Positions 9,847-20,654 of a DNA stretch of 64,000 nt are shown here, piece by piece. Origin of the DNA: Streptomyces sp. TN58 (GTDB lineage: Bacteria > Actinomycetota > Actinomycetes > Streptomycetales > Streptomycetaceae); NCBI RefSeq assembly GCF_001941845.1, contig NZ_CP018870.1, positions 5,618,001 through 5,682,000 on the forward strand, in the 5' to 3' direction. Below the pieces are notes generated by a model. That model was not told the DNA's origin and ran no database searches. It saw only the letters and a program-made list of their open reading frames with translations. Numbering within the stretch: position 1 is the first letter of the stretch; each line of letters begins with the position of its first letter. The translations under genes and the position numbers were made by a program.

Positions 9847-10356
9847 ATGGGCTGGTTTCTGGGGCTCGGCATCGGGGGGATCGCGGTGCTGGCCGCCGCG
9901 CTGGTGTTCGACGGGGTGCTGGAGGGGGTGTTCGACGGCGCTCTGGGCGGACTGTTCGACGGGTGGCTGTCGCTTCCGGTGGTCGCGGGCTTCGTCTCGA
10001 TGCTCGGTTTCACGGGGGCGATCGTGCTCGGGTCCACGGGACTCGGGCCGGGAGCGGCGGCCGCCGCCGGGGTCGTGGCCGGAGCGGCGGCGGGCTGGGC
10101 GACGTACCGCCTGAGCCGGGCCCTGCTCCGGGACGGCAGCGGACGAGCCCCGCGGCGGGCGGACATCGTCGGCGTCGCCGGACGCGTGGTCACCGCCATA
10201 CCGCACGGCGGCTACGGCGAGGTGCTGCTGTCGCTGGCCGGACAGCCGGTGAAGTACGCCGCGACCGCCGATGCCCCGCTGGAGCGCGGGGCCGAGATCT
10301 GGGTGACGGCGACCCCGTCGGACACCTCGGTCGCCGTCCGCGCCATCGACCGCTGA
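9847..10356 (+). CDS. NfeD-like membrane protein with OB-fold tail
   Basis: A protein of 169 residues. The N-terminal half has two to three membrane segments (FLGLGIGGIAVLAAALVF; VAGFVSMLGFTGAIVL; GPGAAAAAGVVAGAAAGW). The C-terminal 70 residues look like the soluble OB domain of NfeD/YuaF proteins (DIVGVAGRVVTAIPHGGYGEV and EIWVTATP). Such proteins work with flotillins in bacterial membrane microdomains, and a flotillin gene follows 116 bp downstream on the same strand, which supports the call. ATG 9847 is preceded by GGGGGAGG. No protease domain is present, so this is the short NfeD class. Confidence 0.75.
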   Translation: MGWFLGLGIGGIAVLAAALVFDGVLEGVFDGALGGLFDGWLSLPVVAGFVSMLGFTGAIVLGSTGLGPGAAAAAGVVAGAAAGWATYRLSRALLRDGSGRAPRRADIVGVAGRVVTAIPHGGYGEVLLSLAGQPVKYAATADAPLERGAEIWVTATPSDTSVAVRAIDR

Positions 10357-10364
10357 CGACGCAC

Positions 10365-10412
10365 CGCTCCACCGCTCCACCGCTCCACCGCTCCACCGCT
10401 CCTGCGCTCCTG
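10365..10412. repeat. 8-bp tandem repeat between nfeD-like and flotillin genes
   Basis: Four perfect copies of CGCTCCAC are followed by two of CGCTCCTG and a degenerate copy. The array starts eight bases after the NfeD-like stop codon and lies within the leader region of the flotillin gene. It is a likely length-variable satellite; any effect on expression is speculation. Confidence 0.8.
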
Positions 10413-10472
10413 CGCTTGCGCTTCGTGTCCATCACCGATCTGCCCCTTCAGGGAGTGCAGAGGGGAACCATC

Positions 10473-12047
10473 ATGAGTCCAGTCGCCGCCGCAGCCATCG
10501 GGGTCGTCGTACTCCTGGTCCTGCTGGCCCTCGTCGTCGTCACCCGGTACAAGGTGGCCGGCCCCAGCGAGGCGTTCATCATCACGGGCCGCCGGGGCAA
10601 GCAGTCCACCGATCCGGCCACCGGGGAGGTCTTCACCGACAACAGCGGCCAGAAGGTCGTGGTCGGCGGCGGCGTGTTCGTCGTCCCGTTCGTCCAGCAG
10701 CGCTACAGCCTGGACCTGTCCAGCCGGCACATCCCCGTCGCCGTGCGGGGCGCGGTCACCCTGCGCGGTATCAAGGCCAACCTCGAAGGCGTGGCCATCG
10801 TCAAGGTCGGCGGGACCGAGGACGCCATCAGGGCCGCCGCCCAGCGGTTCCTGCAGCAGCAGGACGGGATCGTCGGCTTCACCCAGGAGGTGCTGTCCGG
10901 CGCGCTGCGCGCGATCGTCGGCCGGATGTCGGTGGAGGACGTCATCCGCGACCGGGCCGCCTTCGCCGGGCAGGTCGCGGAGGAGGCGGAGGCCAGCCTC
11001 TCCGGGCAGGGCCTGGTGCTGGACGCCTTCCAGATCCAGGACATCACCACGGAGGGCTCGTACCTGGAGGACCTGGGCCGCCCCGAGGCCGCCCGCGCCC
11101 GGCAGGAGGCCGACATCGCGGAGGCCAACGCCCGCCGCGCCGCCGAGCAGGCACGGCTGAAGGCGGAGGAGGAGATCGCGCTCGCGCAGCGCACGCTCTA
11201 CCTGCGCCAGGCGGAGATCAAGGCCGAGACCGACGCGGCGGCCGCCCGGGCGAGCGCGGCCGGTCCGCTCGCCGACGCCGACCGGCAGCAGCAGATCCTC
11301 ACCGAGCAGGAGAAGGTGGCCGAACGGCAGGCGGCGCTGACGGACCGCCAGCTCGACACGCAGGTACGCAAGCCCGCCGACGCCAGGCGGTACGAGGCCG
11401 AGCAGCAGGCGGAGGCCCAGCGCGTCGCCCGGGTCAAGCAGGCGGAGGGCGAGCGCCAGGCCGCGATCGCGGCCGCCGAGGCGGAGGCCGAGCGCGCCCG
11501 CCTGACCGGTGAGGGCGAGAAGCAGCGCCGCCAGGCGCTGGCGGAGGCGGAGGCCATCGAGGGCGCCAAGCGCGGTGAGGCCGAGCGGGCACGACGCGCC
11601 GCCATCGCCGAGGCCGTCCGCCTGGAAGGCGACGCCGAGGCCGCCGCCATCGCCGCCAAGGGCGCGGCGGAGGCCGAAGCCATGCGAAAGCGGGCCGACG
11701 CCTTCGAGAGGTACGGGGACGCCGCCATGATCCAGATGATGGTGGAGGCCCTGCCGCAGGTCGTGGCCAAGGCGGCCGAACCGCTGGGTGCAATCGACCG
11801 GATGACCGTCATCTCCACCGACGGCGCCTCCAAGCTCTCCCGCACGGTCACCGACAACGTGGCCCAGGGGATGGAACTGCTGGGCTCCGCCACCGGGATC
11901 GACCTCGGCGCGATGCTCCGCGGCCTGACCGGGGACGGGGACGGGGCCGGTAACGGGGTCGGAAAGTCGGGCGGCGAGACGGGCGACGCGGGCGCGGCCC
12001 CCGTCTCCGCTGCCCCCGTGAACGGCTCGATTGCCATCACGGACTGA
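10473..12047 (+). CDS. Flotillin family (SPFH domain) membrane scaffold protein
   Basis: A 524-residue protein. Residues 1-25 are a membrane anchor (AAIGVVVLLVLLALVVVTRY), residues about 27-200 are the SPFH domain (GPSEAFIITGRRG, then DLSSRHIPV and VEDVIRDR), and residues about 205-430 are the Glu-Ala/Arg-rich coiled coil typical of flotillins. The tail is Gly/Asp-rich. Flotillins organise functional membrane microdomains and affect secretion, lipid order and signalling. The NfeD-like partner lies upstream in the same orientation. ATG 10473 has AGAGGGGAACC upstream as ribosome site. The gene is of full family length and shows no damage. Confidence 0.93.
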   Translation: MSPVAAAAIGVVVLLVLLALVVVTRYKVAGPSEAFIITGRRGKQSTDPATGEVFTDNSGQKVVVGGGVFVVPFVQQRYSLDLSSRHIPVAVRGAVTLRGIKANLEGVAIVKVGGTEDAIRAAAQRFLQQQDGIVGFTQEVLSGALRAIVGRMSVEDVIRDRAAFAGQVAEEAEASLSGQGLVLDAFQIQDITTEGSYLEDLGRPEAARARQEADIAEANARRAAEQARLKAEEEIALAQRTLYLRQAEIKAETDAAAARASAAGPLADADRQQQILTEQEKVAERQAALTDRQLDTQVRKPADARRYEAEQQAEAQRVARVKQAEGERQAAIAAAEAEAERARLTGEGEKQRRQALAEAEAIEGAKRGEAERARRAAIAEAVRLEGDAEAAAIAAKGAAEAEAMRKRADAFERYGDAAMIQMMVEALPQVVAKAAEPLGAIDRMTVISTDGASKLSRTVTDNVAQGMELLGSATGIDLGAMLRGLTGDGDGAGNGVGKSGGETGDAGAAPVSAAPVNGSIAITD

Positions 12048-12094
12048 CCGCCGGCTCCGTACACCGACAGGTACGGTCCGGGGTTGCACGACCC

Positions 12095-12538
12095 CTACGG
12101 CCCGGCGCGGGAAGGATCCGCACCGGGCCGAACGCCGTGGCTCCCGGAGGAGTCCTCGGGAGGAGTGCGGGAACCGCGGAGGGCGAGGGCCGCGGCCGTC
12201 GCGGTGCCCGGGGCGGCCTGGTAGACGACGAGCTGCCGGCCCGGGGCGGCGCGGACGTCGAAGGACTGGTAGGTCAGGGTCAGGCGGCCGGCCACCGGGT
12301 GGTGGAGGTGCTTGGCGTCCTGCGTCTTGGCCAGGACGTCGTGGGTGGTCCACAGCCGGGCGAAGTCGGGGCTGCGGGCGGTGAGGGTACGGACGACTTC
12401 GCGCAGTCGGGCGTGGTCCGGGGCGATGCCGGAGGCCTCGCGGAGATGGCCCGCCGTGGCCCGGGACGCGGCGGCCCGGTCCAGGTAGAAGTGGCGGGCC
12501 GCCGGGTCGAGGAAGACCATGCGCGCCAGGTGGCGCCA
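12095..12538 (-). pseudogene. MmyB-type XRE regulator, C-terminal ligand-binding fragment
   Basis: The frame reads WRHLARMVFLDPAARHFYLD then continues for about 140 residues with features of the MmyB-like ligand-binding domain found at the C-terminus of actinobacterial helix-turn-helix regulators (TYQSFDVRAAPGRQLVVYQA). The N-terminal HTH and first half of the sensor domain are absent: upstream of about 12538 the sequence abruptly becomes a fragment of an oxidoreductase on the other strand. An ATG at 12520 could still start a short protein, but it would lack DNA binding. I read this as a truncated relic left by a deletion or rearrangement. Confidence 0.72.
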
Positions 12539-12804
12539 CCAAGTTCGCCGTACGGGCGATCACCGAAGGGTTGCGGCAGGAGTCGGACGGCCGGATCCGC
12601 GTCACCCTCGTCTCCCCGGGCGTGACCTAGTCCGAACTCGCCGACCACATCGCGGATCCCGCCGCGCGGGAGGCCATGAAGTCCTACCGCGCCGTGGCGC
12701 TGCCGGCCTCCGCCGTCGCGGCCGCCATCGCGTACGCGGTGTCCCAGCCGCCGGGGACGGACGTCAACGAGATCACCGTCCGCCCCGCCGCGAGCGCACA
12801 GTGA
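12535..12804 (+). pseudogene. Short-chain dehydrogenase (SDR) C-terminal fragment with a nonsense codon
   Basis: Read from 12535 the frame gives ATKFAVRAITEGLRQE, the segment after the catalytic tyrosine of SDR enzymes, then VTLVSPGVT, a TAG stop at 12628-12630 where the family usually has glutamate, and SELADHIADP onward to TGA at 12802. The Rossmann nucleotide-binding half and active-site Ser/Tyr are missing, and a single substitution (GAG to TAG) would explain the stop. The fragment abuts the truncated regulator on the opposite strand, so both were probably cut by the same event. Confidence 0.72.
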
Positions 12805-13200
12805 CCGCCCCGTCCGGCCAGGACGGCCCGCTCCGCCGGCTGCGGCTGCTGGAGGACGAGGAGGCGCTGCGCGGCCTGCTGGTCCGGGGGTCGCGGGCTC
12901 TGGACCGCAAGGACTGGCAGACCTGCATCGGGTGCTGGGCAGAGGACGCGGTGCTGGAGTTCGGGCCGTGGGGGGAGGCGCGCGGCAGGGGGCGATCCTG
13001 GCGGAGGTCGCGGAGGCGGAGGAGCCCTTCCCGTCGTCGCCGTCACGCACGAGGCGGCGGTCTCGGCCCCGTACGCGATGGGAGGACCGTACGACTGGGA
13101 GTTCCGCAGGGCCGCGGACGGCGGCCGGCGCCTGGCCCGCCGGCGGCTCGGAGTCCGGTGGACCACGGGCGGGGACACCGCGCCGGATGCCTTCCGGTAG
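12801..13200 (+). pseudogene. SnoaL-like (NTF2-fold) protein, frameshifted
   Basis: A GTG at 12801 overlaps the SDR stop as GTGA and opens a frame with the look of a SnoaL-like enzyme (RLRLLEDEEALRGLLVRGSR, then DWQTCIGCWAEDAVLEFGPW). Homology-like sequence then leaves the frame after about 12980 (GAILAEVAEAEEPFPSS in frame 2) and returns in another frame near the end (GGPYDWEF, RRLGVRWTTGGDTAP) to TAG at 13198. At least two frame changes, and probably lost sequence in the middle, are needed to join the parts. It was probably co-transcribed with the SDR gene before decay. Confidence 0.6.
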
Positions 13201-13300
13201 GGCCGGCGTGCCGGACCGCCGTGTAGGACAGGTGCGTCGATCTTGTGACTCGGGTGCCCCGACAATGGTCTTCCCAGCACAGGAGGGCAAGGAAGCACCG

Positions 13301-13804
13301 ATGGAGTCGTACGAGCACCCGACCGCGGAGGATCCGCACTTCGGGACGGTCACCGTCGAGCTCGACCACGAGGCGGGGACCCTCGTCGTGGACGGTGACG
13401 GGGTGCCGCGGGTCGAAGTGCGGCGGACCGGCGGGGCGGAGCCGGACAGCCAGGTGCCGATCGGGACCAGGGCTCCCGAACACCTGGCGATGCGGGTCGG
13501 GGGCGTGGAGGTGGAGTTGCGGCCCGGCAAGGGGCTCCTCACCCGTAGGTCCTACCGGGTCGAGGTCGCAGGCCACCGCCTCGTGCCCGTCTCGCTCGAC
13601 GGCAGCCGGCTGTCACGCGACGGCGTGGAACTGGGGACCTTCTTGTCGACCGGGGACGGGCGGGTCACCGCCGAGTGGAAGGGCGGGCGGCGGCCGGAGC
13701 CGTACGACGCGGCCGTCGGATACGCGCTCGCCGCGGCGTTCGGGACGGGAGCCGAGCCGATGTGGAAGCTCACCCTGGACGCCGTGCTGGAAGCCCTGCC
13801 CTGA
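13301..13804 (+). CDS. Hypothetical protein, 167 residues
   Basis: A soluble, acidic protein without signal peptide or membrane segment. Features are beta-rich stretches (GTVTVELDHEAGTLVVDGDG; RSYRVEVAGHRLVPVSLDG) and a C-terminal helix (YALAAAFGTGAEPMWKLTLD). ATG 13301 has AGGAGGGCAAGGAAG just upstream. Codon use is like the neighbours, unlike the decayed region before it, so the gene looks functional. I do not recognise a family. Confidence 0.7.
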   Translation: MESYEHPTAEDPHFGTVTVELDHEAGTLVVDGDGVPRVEVRRTGGAEPDSQVPIGTRAPEHLAMRVGGVEVELRPGKGLLTRRSYRVEVAGHRLVPVSLDGSRLSRDGVELGTFLSTGDGRVTAEWKGGRRPEPYDAAVGYALAAAFGTGAEPMWKLTLDAVLEALP

Positions 13805-13919
13805 CAGCCCCGGATGCGCGTGCGCCCGGCCGGCGGTTCCGGCCGAGGCCGCGGGGCTGCTCGCCGTGCCGGTCGGCGCCGGTCGGTCGGCCGTGCCGGT
13901 CGGCCGGTCGCCGTACGCG

Positions 13920-14375
13920 TCAGCGGTCCACTGGCAGGCCCGTCGGCTCCTTGATGCGCTTCATGATGATCTGCGAGTTGACCTCGGTGATACCGGTGAG
14001 GGCGGTCAGCTTCTCGATCCACAGCCGCTCGTAGGCGCGCAGGTCCGCGACCGCGATCCGCAGCAGGCAGCCGGGACTGCCGAAGAGGCGGTATGCCTCG
14101 ATCACGTCGGGGATGTCCTGCAGGGCCGCCTCGAAGGCCTCGACCGCCTCGCGGTCGCGGCGCACCTCGACCGAGACGAGCACCTCGAACCCCCGCTCGA
14201 CCGCCTCGGGGTCGATGACCGCCCGGTATCCCTGGATCACCCCGTCCTGCTCCAGCTGGCGCACGCGGCGCATGCACGGCGACGGGGTCAGCCCCACGCG
14301 CTGGGCCAGCTCCTGGTTGCTCAGCCGCCCGTCGGCCTGGAGCTGGCGCAAGATATCGCGGTCGATGGCGTCCAT
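13920..14375 (-). CDS. Lrp/AsnC family transcriptional regulator
   Basis: A 151-residue regulator with an N-terminal winged helix (MDAIDRDILRQLQADGRLSN, then ELAQRVGLTPSPCMRRVRQL) and a C-terminal RAM/AsnC ligand domain (YRLFGSPGCLLRIAVADL, GITEVNSQIIMKRIKE). Such proteins bind amino acids and form octamers. It is divergent from an asparaginase gene, with 140 bp between the starts, which suggests it controls that gene and itself, probably in response to asparagine or another amino acid. Start ATG 14375 fits the family's usual N-terminus; a longer open frame upstream runs through the promoter region. Confidence 0.9.
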   Translation of the reverse strand: MDAIDRDILRQLQADGRLSNQELAQRVGLTPSPCMRRVRQLEQDGVIQGYRAVIDPEAVERGFEVLVSVEVRRDREAVEAFEAALQDIPDVIEAYRLFGSPGCLLRIAVADLRAYERLWIEKLTALTGITEVNSQIIMKRIKEPTGLPVDR

Positions 14376-14419
14376 GGCGCAATTATCACCCACGACTTCT
14401 CGGACACCCCGGCGGAAGA

Positions 14420-14434
14420 CGCAAGCATATTGCG
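14420..14434. promoter_or_regulatory. Candidate Lrp/AsnC operator (15-bp interrupted palindrome)
   Basis: CGCAAGCATATTGCG has 5-bp inverted arms (CGCAA/TTGCG) and an A/T-containing centre in an otherwise G/C-rich intergenic region between the divergent Lrp/AsnC and asparaginase genes. Length and symmetry suit this regulator class. Confidence 0.45.
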
Positions 14435-14515
14435 CACAGATCGCTCTATCATTGCTGCTTTCAGTACAAACGTACGAGTGGGCACGAGCGAGTACGAGAA
14501 GGGCGGCCACGCAGC

Positions 14516-15517
14516 ATGGGACGGATCGTCGTCATCAGCACCGGCGGCACGATAGCCAGCCGCTGGCAGGGTTCCGGCTTCGCCGCGGACGCCGACGGGA
14601 GCGAGGTCATCGCCACGGCGCCGCTGCCCGAGGGCATGACCGTCGAGGTCGTCGACCTGTTCAGCGTGAACAGCCCCCGCCTCACCACCGCCCACCAGCT
14701 CACCCTCCTGCGCACCGTGCACGAGGTGCTGGCCGACCCCGACGTCGACGGCATCGTCGTCACCCACGGAACCGACACCCTGGAGGAGTCGGCGTTCCTC
14801 GTCGACCTCCACCACCACGACCCGCGCCCCGTGGTCTTCACCGGCTCGCAGCGGCCCATGGGCACCGCCGACGGCGACGGCCCCGGCAACCTCTACGACG
14901 CGCTGCTCACCGCCGCCACCACCCGCGGCCTCGGCGTACTGATCGCCTTCGCCGGCCGCGTGCACGCAGCGCGCGGCACCGTGAAGACGCAGGCCGTGGA
15001 CCTGGACGCGTTCGCGGACCCCTCGAAGGAGCTCTTCGGGAAGGTCGGCTTCGGCAAGGTCACCATCCTGCGTACCCCGGCCCGCCCGGCCGCGCTCCCG
15101 CTGCCCGCGATGCCCGAACTCCCGCCGCGCGTCGATGTCGTGACGCACCACGCCGACGCCGACCCGGTCCTCCTGAACGCCGCCGTCGAGGCCGGCGCCC
15201 GCGGCATCGTCCTCATCGGGACCGGCGCGGGCAACGCCACCCCCGAGATCGTCGAAGCGGTCCGCGCGGCCGTCGCGCGCGGGGTGCTGGTCGCCCTGAC
15301 CACCCGCGTCATGGCCGGACCGGTCACCGAGATCTACACCCACGGCGGCGCGGTCGACCTGGTCGCAGCCGGAGCCGTCCCGACCGGCACCCTCCGCGCC
15401 GGCCAGGCCCGCATCGCGGTCCTCTCCGCGCTCCTCGCCACCGACGACACCGACGAGCAGGTCCGCATCCTCCGCGAGTCCCTGACCCCGGCCGCCCCGG
15501 TACTGGTCGGGGCGTAA
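14516..15517 (+). CDS. ansA: L-asparaginase
   Basis: A 333-residue enzyme that hydrolyses asparagine to aspartate and ammonia. Both signature regions are present: STGGTIAS (residues 8-15, catalytic Thr12) and VTHGTDTLEES (residues 82-92, with Thr83, Asp87 and the downstream lysine region). GSQRPMGTADGDGPGNL follows, as in the family. No signal peptide is visible, so it is probably cytoplasmic. ATG 14516 sits five bases after a GGC-rich stretch with a weak ribosome site. It is divergent from the Lrp/AsnC gene and convergent with meaB. No catalytic residue is missing. Confidence 0.92.
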   Translation: MGRIVVISTGGTIASRWQGSGFAADADGSEVIATAPLPEGMTVEVVDLFSVNSPRLTTAHQLTLLRTVHEVLADPDVDGIVVTHGTDTLEESAFLVDLHHHDPRPVVFTGSQRPMGTADGDGPGNLYDALLTAATTRGLGVLIAFAGRVHAARGTVKTQAVDLDAFADPSKELFGKVGFGKVTILRTPARPAALPLPAMPELPPRVDVVTHHADADPVLLNAAVEAGARGIVLIGTGAGNATPEIVEAVRAAVARGVLVALTTRVMAGPVTEIYTHGGAVDLVAAGAVPTGTLRAGQARIAVLSALLATDDTDEQVRILRESLTPAAPVLVGA

Positions 15518-15533
15518 CCGCCACGGCGCCCGC

Positions 15534-15580
15534 GCCCGGGCGGCACCCGCGGAGGTCGCGGGTGCGCTGCCGCCCGGGCA
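15534..15580. terminator. Bidirectional terminator between asparaginase and meaB
   Basis: A long GC-rich hairpin: left arm GCCCGGGCGGCACCCGCG and a matching right arm with a 3-nt bulge, around a loop of about four bases. It lies between two convergent genes. Confidence 0.7.
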
Positions 15581-15587
15581 CACGCCG

Positions 15588-16595
15588 TCAGCTCCCCTGG
15601 TTTTCCTGGTTCCCCTGGTTCCCGAAAGCCGCCAGGATGCGGTCCGCCGCCGACGTCGGGGTCGCCGAGCCCGCCCGGACGGCGGCCTCCAGCTCCGGCG
15701 CGAGGTCGCGTACCGCCGGGTCCGCCCGCAGGCGCTCCAGCAGTTCGTCGCGGACCATCGACCACGTCCACTCCACCTGCTGGGCCGCCCGCTTCGCCGC
15801 CAGCCGGCCCCCCGCCTCCAGCAGGGTCCGGTGCTGCTCCAGGCGGTTCCACACCTCGTCCAGCCCCGTCGACTCCCGCGCGCTGCACGTCAGCACCGGC
15901 GGTGTCCACGCCGCGTCCACCGGGTGCATCAGCCGCAGCGCGCCCGACAGCTCACGGGCCGCGGCCTTCGCGTCGCGCTCGTGCGGGCCGTCCGCCTTGT
16001 TCACCGCCAGCACGTCGGCCAGCTCCAGCACACCCTTCTTGATGCCCTGCAGCTGGTCGCCCGTACGGGCCAGGGAGAGCAGCAGGAAGGAGTCGACCAT
16101 CCCGGCCACCGTGGTCTCCGACTGGCCCACGCCGACCGTCTCGACGAGGACCACGTCGTAGCCCGCCGCCTCCATCACGATCATCGACTCGCGCGTGGCC
16201 TTGGCGACCCCGCCCAGCGTGCCCGCCGACGGCGACGGCCGCACGAACGCCGCCGGATCCACCGACAGCCGCTCCATCCGGGTCTTGTCACCCAGGATGG
16301 AGCCGCCCGTACGCGTCGACGACGGGTCCACCGCGAGCACCGCCACCCGGTGGCCGAGCCCCGTCAGCATGGTGCCGAACGCGTCGATGAAGGTGGACTT
16401 GCCCACCCCCGGCACCCCGCTGATGCCGATCCGCCGGGCCCGGCCCGAGTGCGGCAGCAGCTCCGTCAACAGGCCCTGCGCCAGCGCCCGGTGAGCGGGC
16501 AGGGTGGACTCGACGAGCGTGATCGCGCGCGCGATGAACGCGCGCTTCCCGTCGAGCACCCCCTTCGCGTAGGCCTCGATGTCGATCTTCGGCAC
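15588..16595 (-). CDS. meaB: MeaB GTPase chaperone of methylmalonyl-CoA mutase
   Basis: A 335-residue G3E-type P-loop GTPase. Walker A is GVPGVGKST (residues 60-68); VDPSSTRTGGSILGDKTRM is the family switch region, ETVGVGQSE the switch II region and NKADG the guanine-recognition motif. MeaB gates B12 loading and protects methylmalonyl-CoA mutase from inactivation. The gene lies directly downstream of mutB (10 bp gap) and is the third gene of the mutA-mutB-meaB operon. The C-terminus ends in an unusual Asn/Gln-rich NQGNQENQGS repeat. ATG start. Confidence 0.95.
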   Translation of the reverse strand: MPKIDIEAYAKGVLDGKRAFIARAITLVESTLPAHRALAQGLLTELLPHSGRARRIGISGVPGVGKSTFIDAFGTMLTGLGHRVAVLAVDPSSTRTGGSILGDKTRMERLSVDPAAFVRPSPSAGTLGGVAKATRESMIVMEAAGYDVVLVETVGVGQSETTVAGMVDSFLLLSLARTGDQLQGIKKGVLELADVLAVNKADGPHERDAKAAARELSGALRLMHPVDAAWTPPVLTCSARESTGLDEVWNRLEQHRTLLEAGGRLAAKRAAQQVEWTWSMVRDELLERLRADPAVRDLAPELEAAVRAGSATPTSAADRILAAFGNQGNQENQGS

Positions 16596-16605
16596 CGGCG
16601 CCCGC

Positions 16606-18788
16606 CTACAGCTCGTGGCCCAGGTCCGCGGCCAGCCGCGTCACCAGGTCGTGTGCCGCGTCCGGGATGACCGTTCCGGGCGGGAACACCGCCGTCGCAC
16701 CCATCTCCAGGAGCGTCGGGACGTCGGCCGGGGGGATCACCCCACCCACGACGATCATGATGTCCTCGCGGCCCTCCTCCGCCAGCTGCTCGCGCAGTGC
16801 CGGTACGAGGGTCAGGTGGCCGGCCGCCAGTGACGACACGCCCACCACGTGGACGTCCGCCTCGACGGCCTGGCGGGCCACCTCCGCCGGGGTCTGGAAC
16901 AGCGGGCCGACGTCCACGTCGAAGCCCAGGTCGGCGAACGCGGTCGCGATCACCTTCTGGCCGCGGTCGTGACCGTCCTGGCCCATCTTGGCGACCAGGA
17001 TGCGCGGACGGCGGCCCTCCGCCTCCTCGAACCGGTCCACCAGCGCGCGGGTGCGCTCCACCGACGGGGACTCGCCCGCCTCGTTTCGGTACACGCCCGC
17101 GATCGTACGGATCTGGCTCGCGTGCCGCCCGTACACCTTCTCCAGTGCGTCCGAGATCTCACCCACGGTCGCCTTGGCGCGCGCCGCGTCCACCGCCAGG
17201 GCCAGCAGATTGCCGTCACCGCGCTCGGCGGCGTTCGTCAGCGCCCGCAGCGTGTCCTGCGTGACCGCCTCGTCGCGCTCCTCCCGCAGCCGCCGCAGCT
17301 TGGCGATCTGCTGGGCGCGCACCGAGGAGTTGTCGACCTTCAGGACCTCGATCGCCTCGTCGTTCTCCACGCGGTACTTGTTCACGCCGATCACCGGCTG
17401 CCGGCCCGAGTCGATCCGCGCCTGCGTACGCGCCGCGGCCTCCTCCACGCGCAGCTTCGGGATGCCGGCGTCGATGGCCTGCGCCATGCCGCCGGCCGCC
17501 TCGACCTCCTCGATGTGCTGCCAGGCCCGCCGGGCCAGGTCGTACGTCAGCTTCTCGACGTACGCGCTGCCGCCCCACGGGTCGATCGACCGGCAGGTAC
17601 CCGACTCCTGCTGGAGCAGCAGCTGGGTGTTGCGGGCGATGCGCGCCGAGAAGTCCGTCGGCAGCGCGAGCGCCTCGTCGAGGGCGTTGGTGTGCAGCGA
17701 CTGGGTGTGGCCCTGCGTCGCCGCCATCGCCTCGATGCAGGTGCGCGTCACGTTGTTGAAGACGTCCTGCGCGGTCAGCGACCAGCCCGAGGTCTGCGAA
17801 TGCGTGCGCAGCGACAGCGACTTGGTGTTCTTCGGGTCGAACTGCTTCACCAGGCGCGCCCACAGCAGGCGGGCCGCGCGCAGCTTCGCGACCTCCATGA
17901 AGAAGTTCATGCCGATCGCCCAGAAGAACGACAGGCGCGGTGCGAACGCGTCCACGTCCAGGCCGACCGCCTGCCCCGCCCGCAGGTACTCCACACCGTC
18001 CGCGAGGGTGTACGCCAGCTCCAGGTCGGCCGTGGCCCCGGCCTCCTGGATGTGGTAGCCGGAGATGGAGATCGAGTTGTACCGCGGCATCTTCTGCGAG
18101 GTGAACGCGAAGATGTCGGAGATGATCCGCATCGAGGGCTTGGGCGGGTAGATGTAGGTGTTGCGGACCATGAACTCCTTGAGGATGTCGTTCTGGATGG
18201 TCCCGGCGAGCTTGTCGGGGGAGACGCCCTGCTCCTCCGCCGCCACGATGTACAGCGCGAGGACCGGCAGCACCGCGCCGTTCATCGTCATCGACACCGA
18301 CATCCTGTCCAGCGGGATCCCGTCGAACAGCTGCCGCATGTCGTAGATCGAGTCGATCGCCACGCCTGCCATGCCGACGTCACCGGTCACGCGCGGGTGG
18401 TCGCTGTCGTAGCCGCGGTGCGTGGGCAGGTCGAAGGCCACCGACAGGCCCTTCTGACCGGACGCCAGGTTGCGCCGGTAGAAGGCGTTCGACTCCTCGG
18501 CCGTGGAGAAGCCGGCGTACTGCCGGATCGTCCAGGGCTGGTTGACGTACATCGTCGGGTAGGGGCCGCGCAGGTACGGGGCCACGCCCGGGTAGGTCTT
18601 CAGGAAGTCCAGGCTCTCCACGTCCCGCCCCGTGTAGAGCGGCTTGACGCCGATGCCCTCGGGCGTCTCCCACAGCAGGTCGGCGGCCGCGGTGCCGGTG
18701 GACTCCTTCACCGACGAGCGCCACTGCTCCTCCGAGACCCCGGCGGCGGCGGTGGGACCGAGCTCCAGCTCGGTGAAATCGGGGATGC

Positions 18789-18792
<4 letters not shown>
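16606..18792 (-). CDS. mutB: Methylmalonyl-CoA mutase, large (catalytic) subunit
   Basis: A 728-residue enzyme that interconverts (R)-methylmalonyl-CoA and succinyl-CoA with adenosylcobalamin. The N-terminal TIM barrel includes [20 protein letters not shown] and [14 protein letters not shown]. The C-terminal B12 domain carries the base-off histidine motif DGHDRG at about residues 605-610, coded near 16961-16980. Start is GTG 18792, which overlaps the mutA stop by four bases (GTGA). It works with MutA as a heterodimer and with MeaB encoded downstream. In Streptomyces this step links propionate and branched-chain catabolism to polyketide precursor supply. Confidence 0.97.
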
Positions 18793-20654
<1,862 letters not shown>

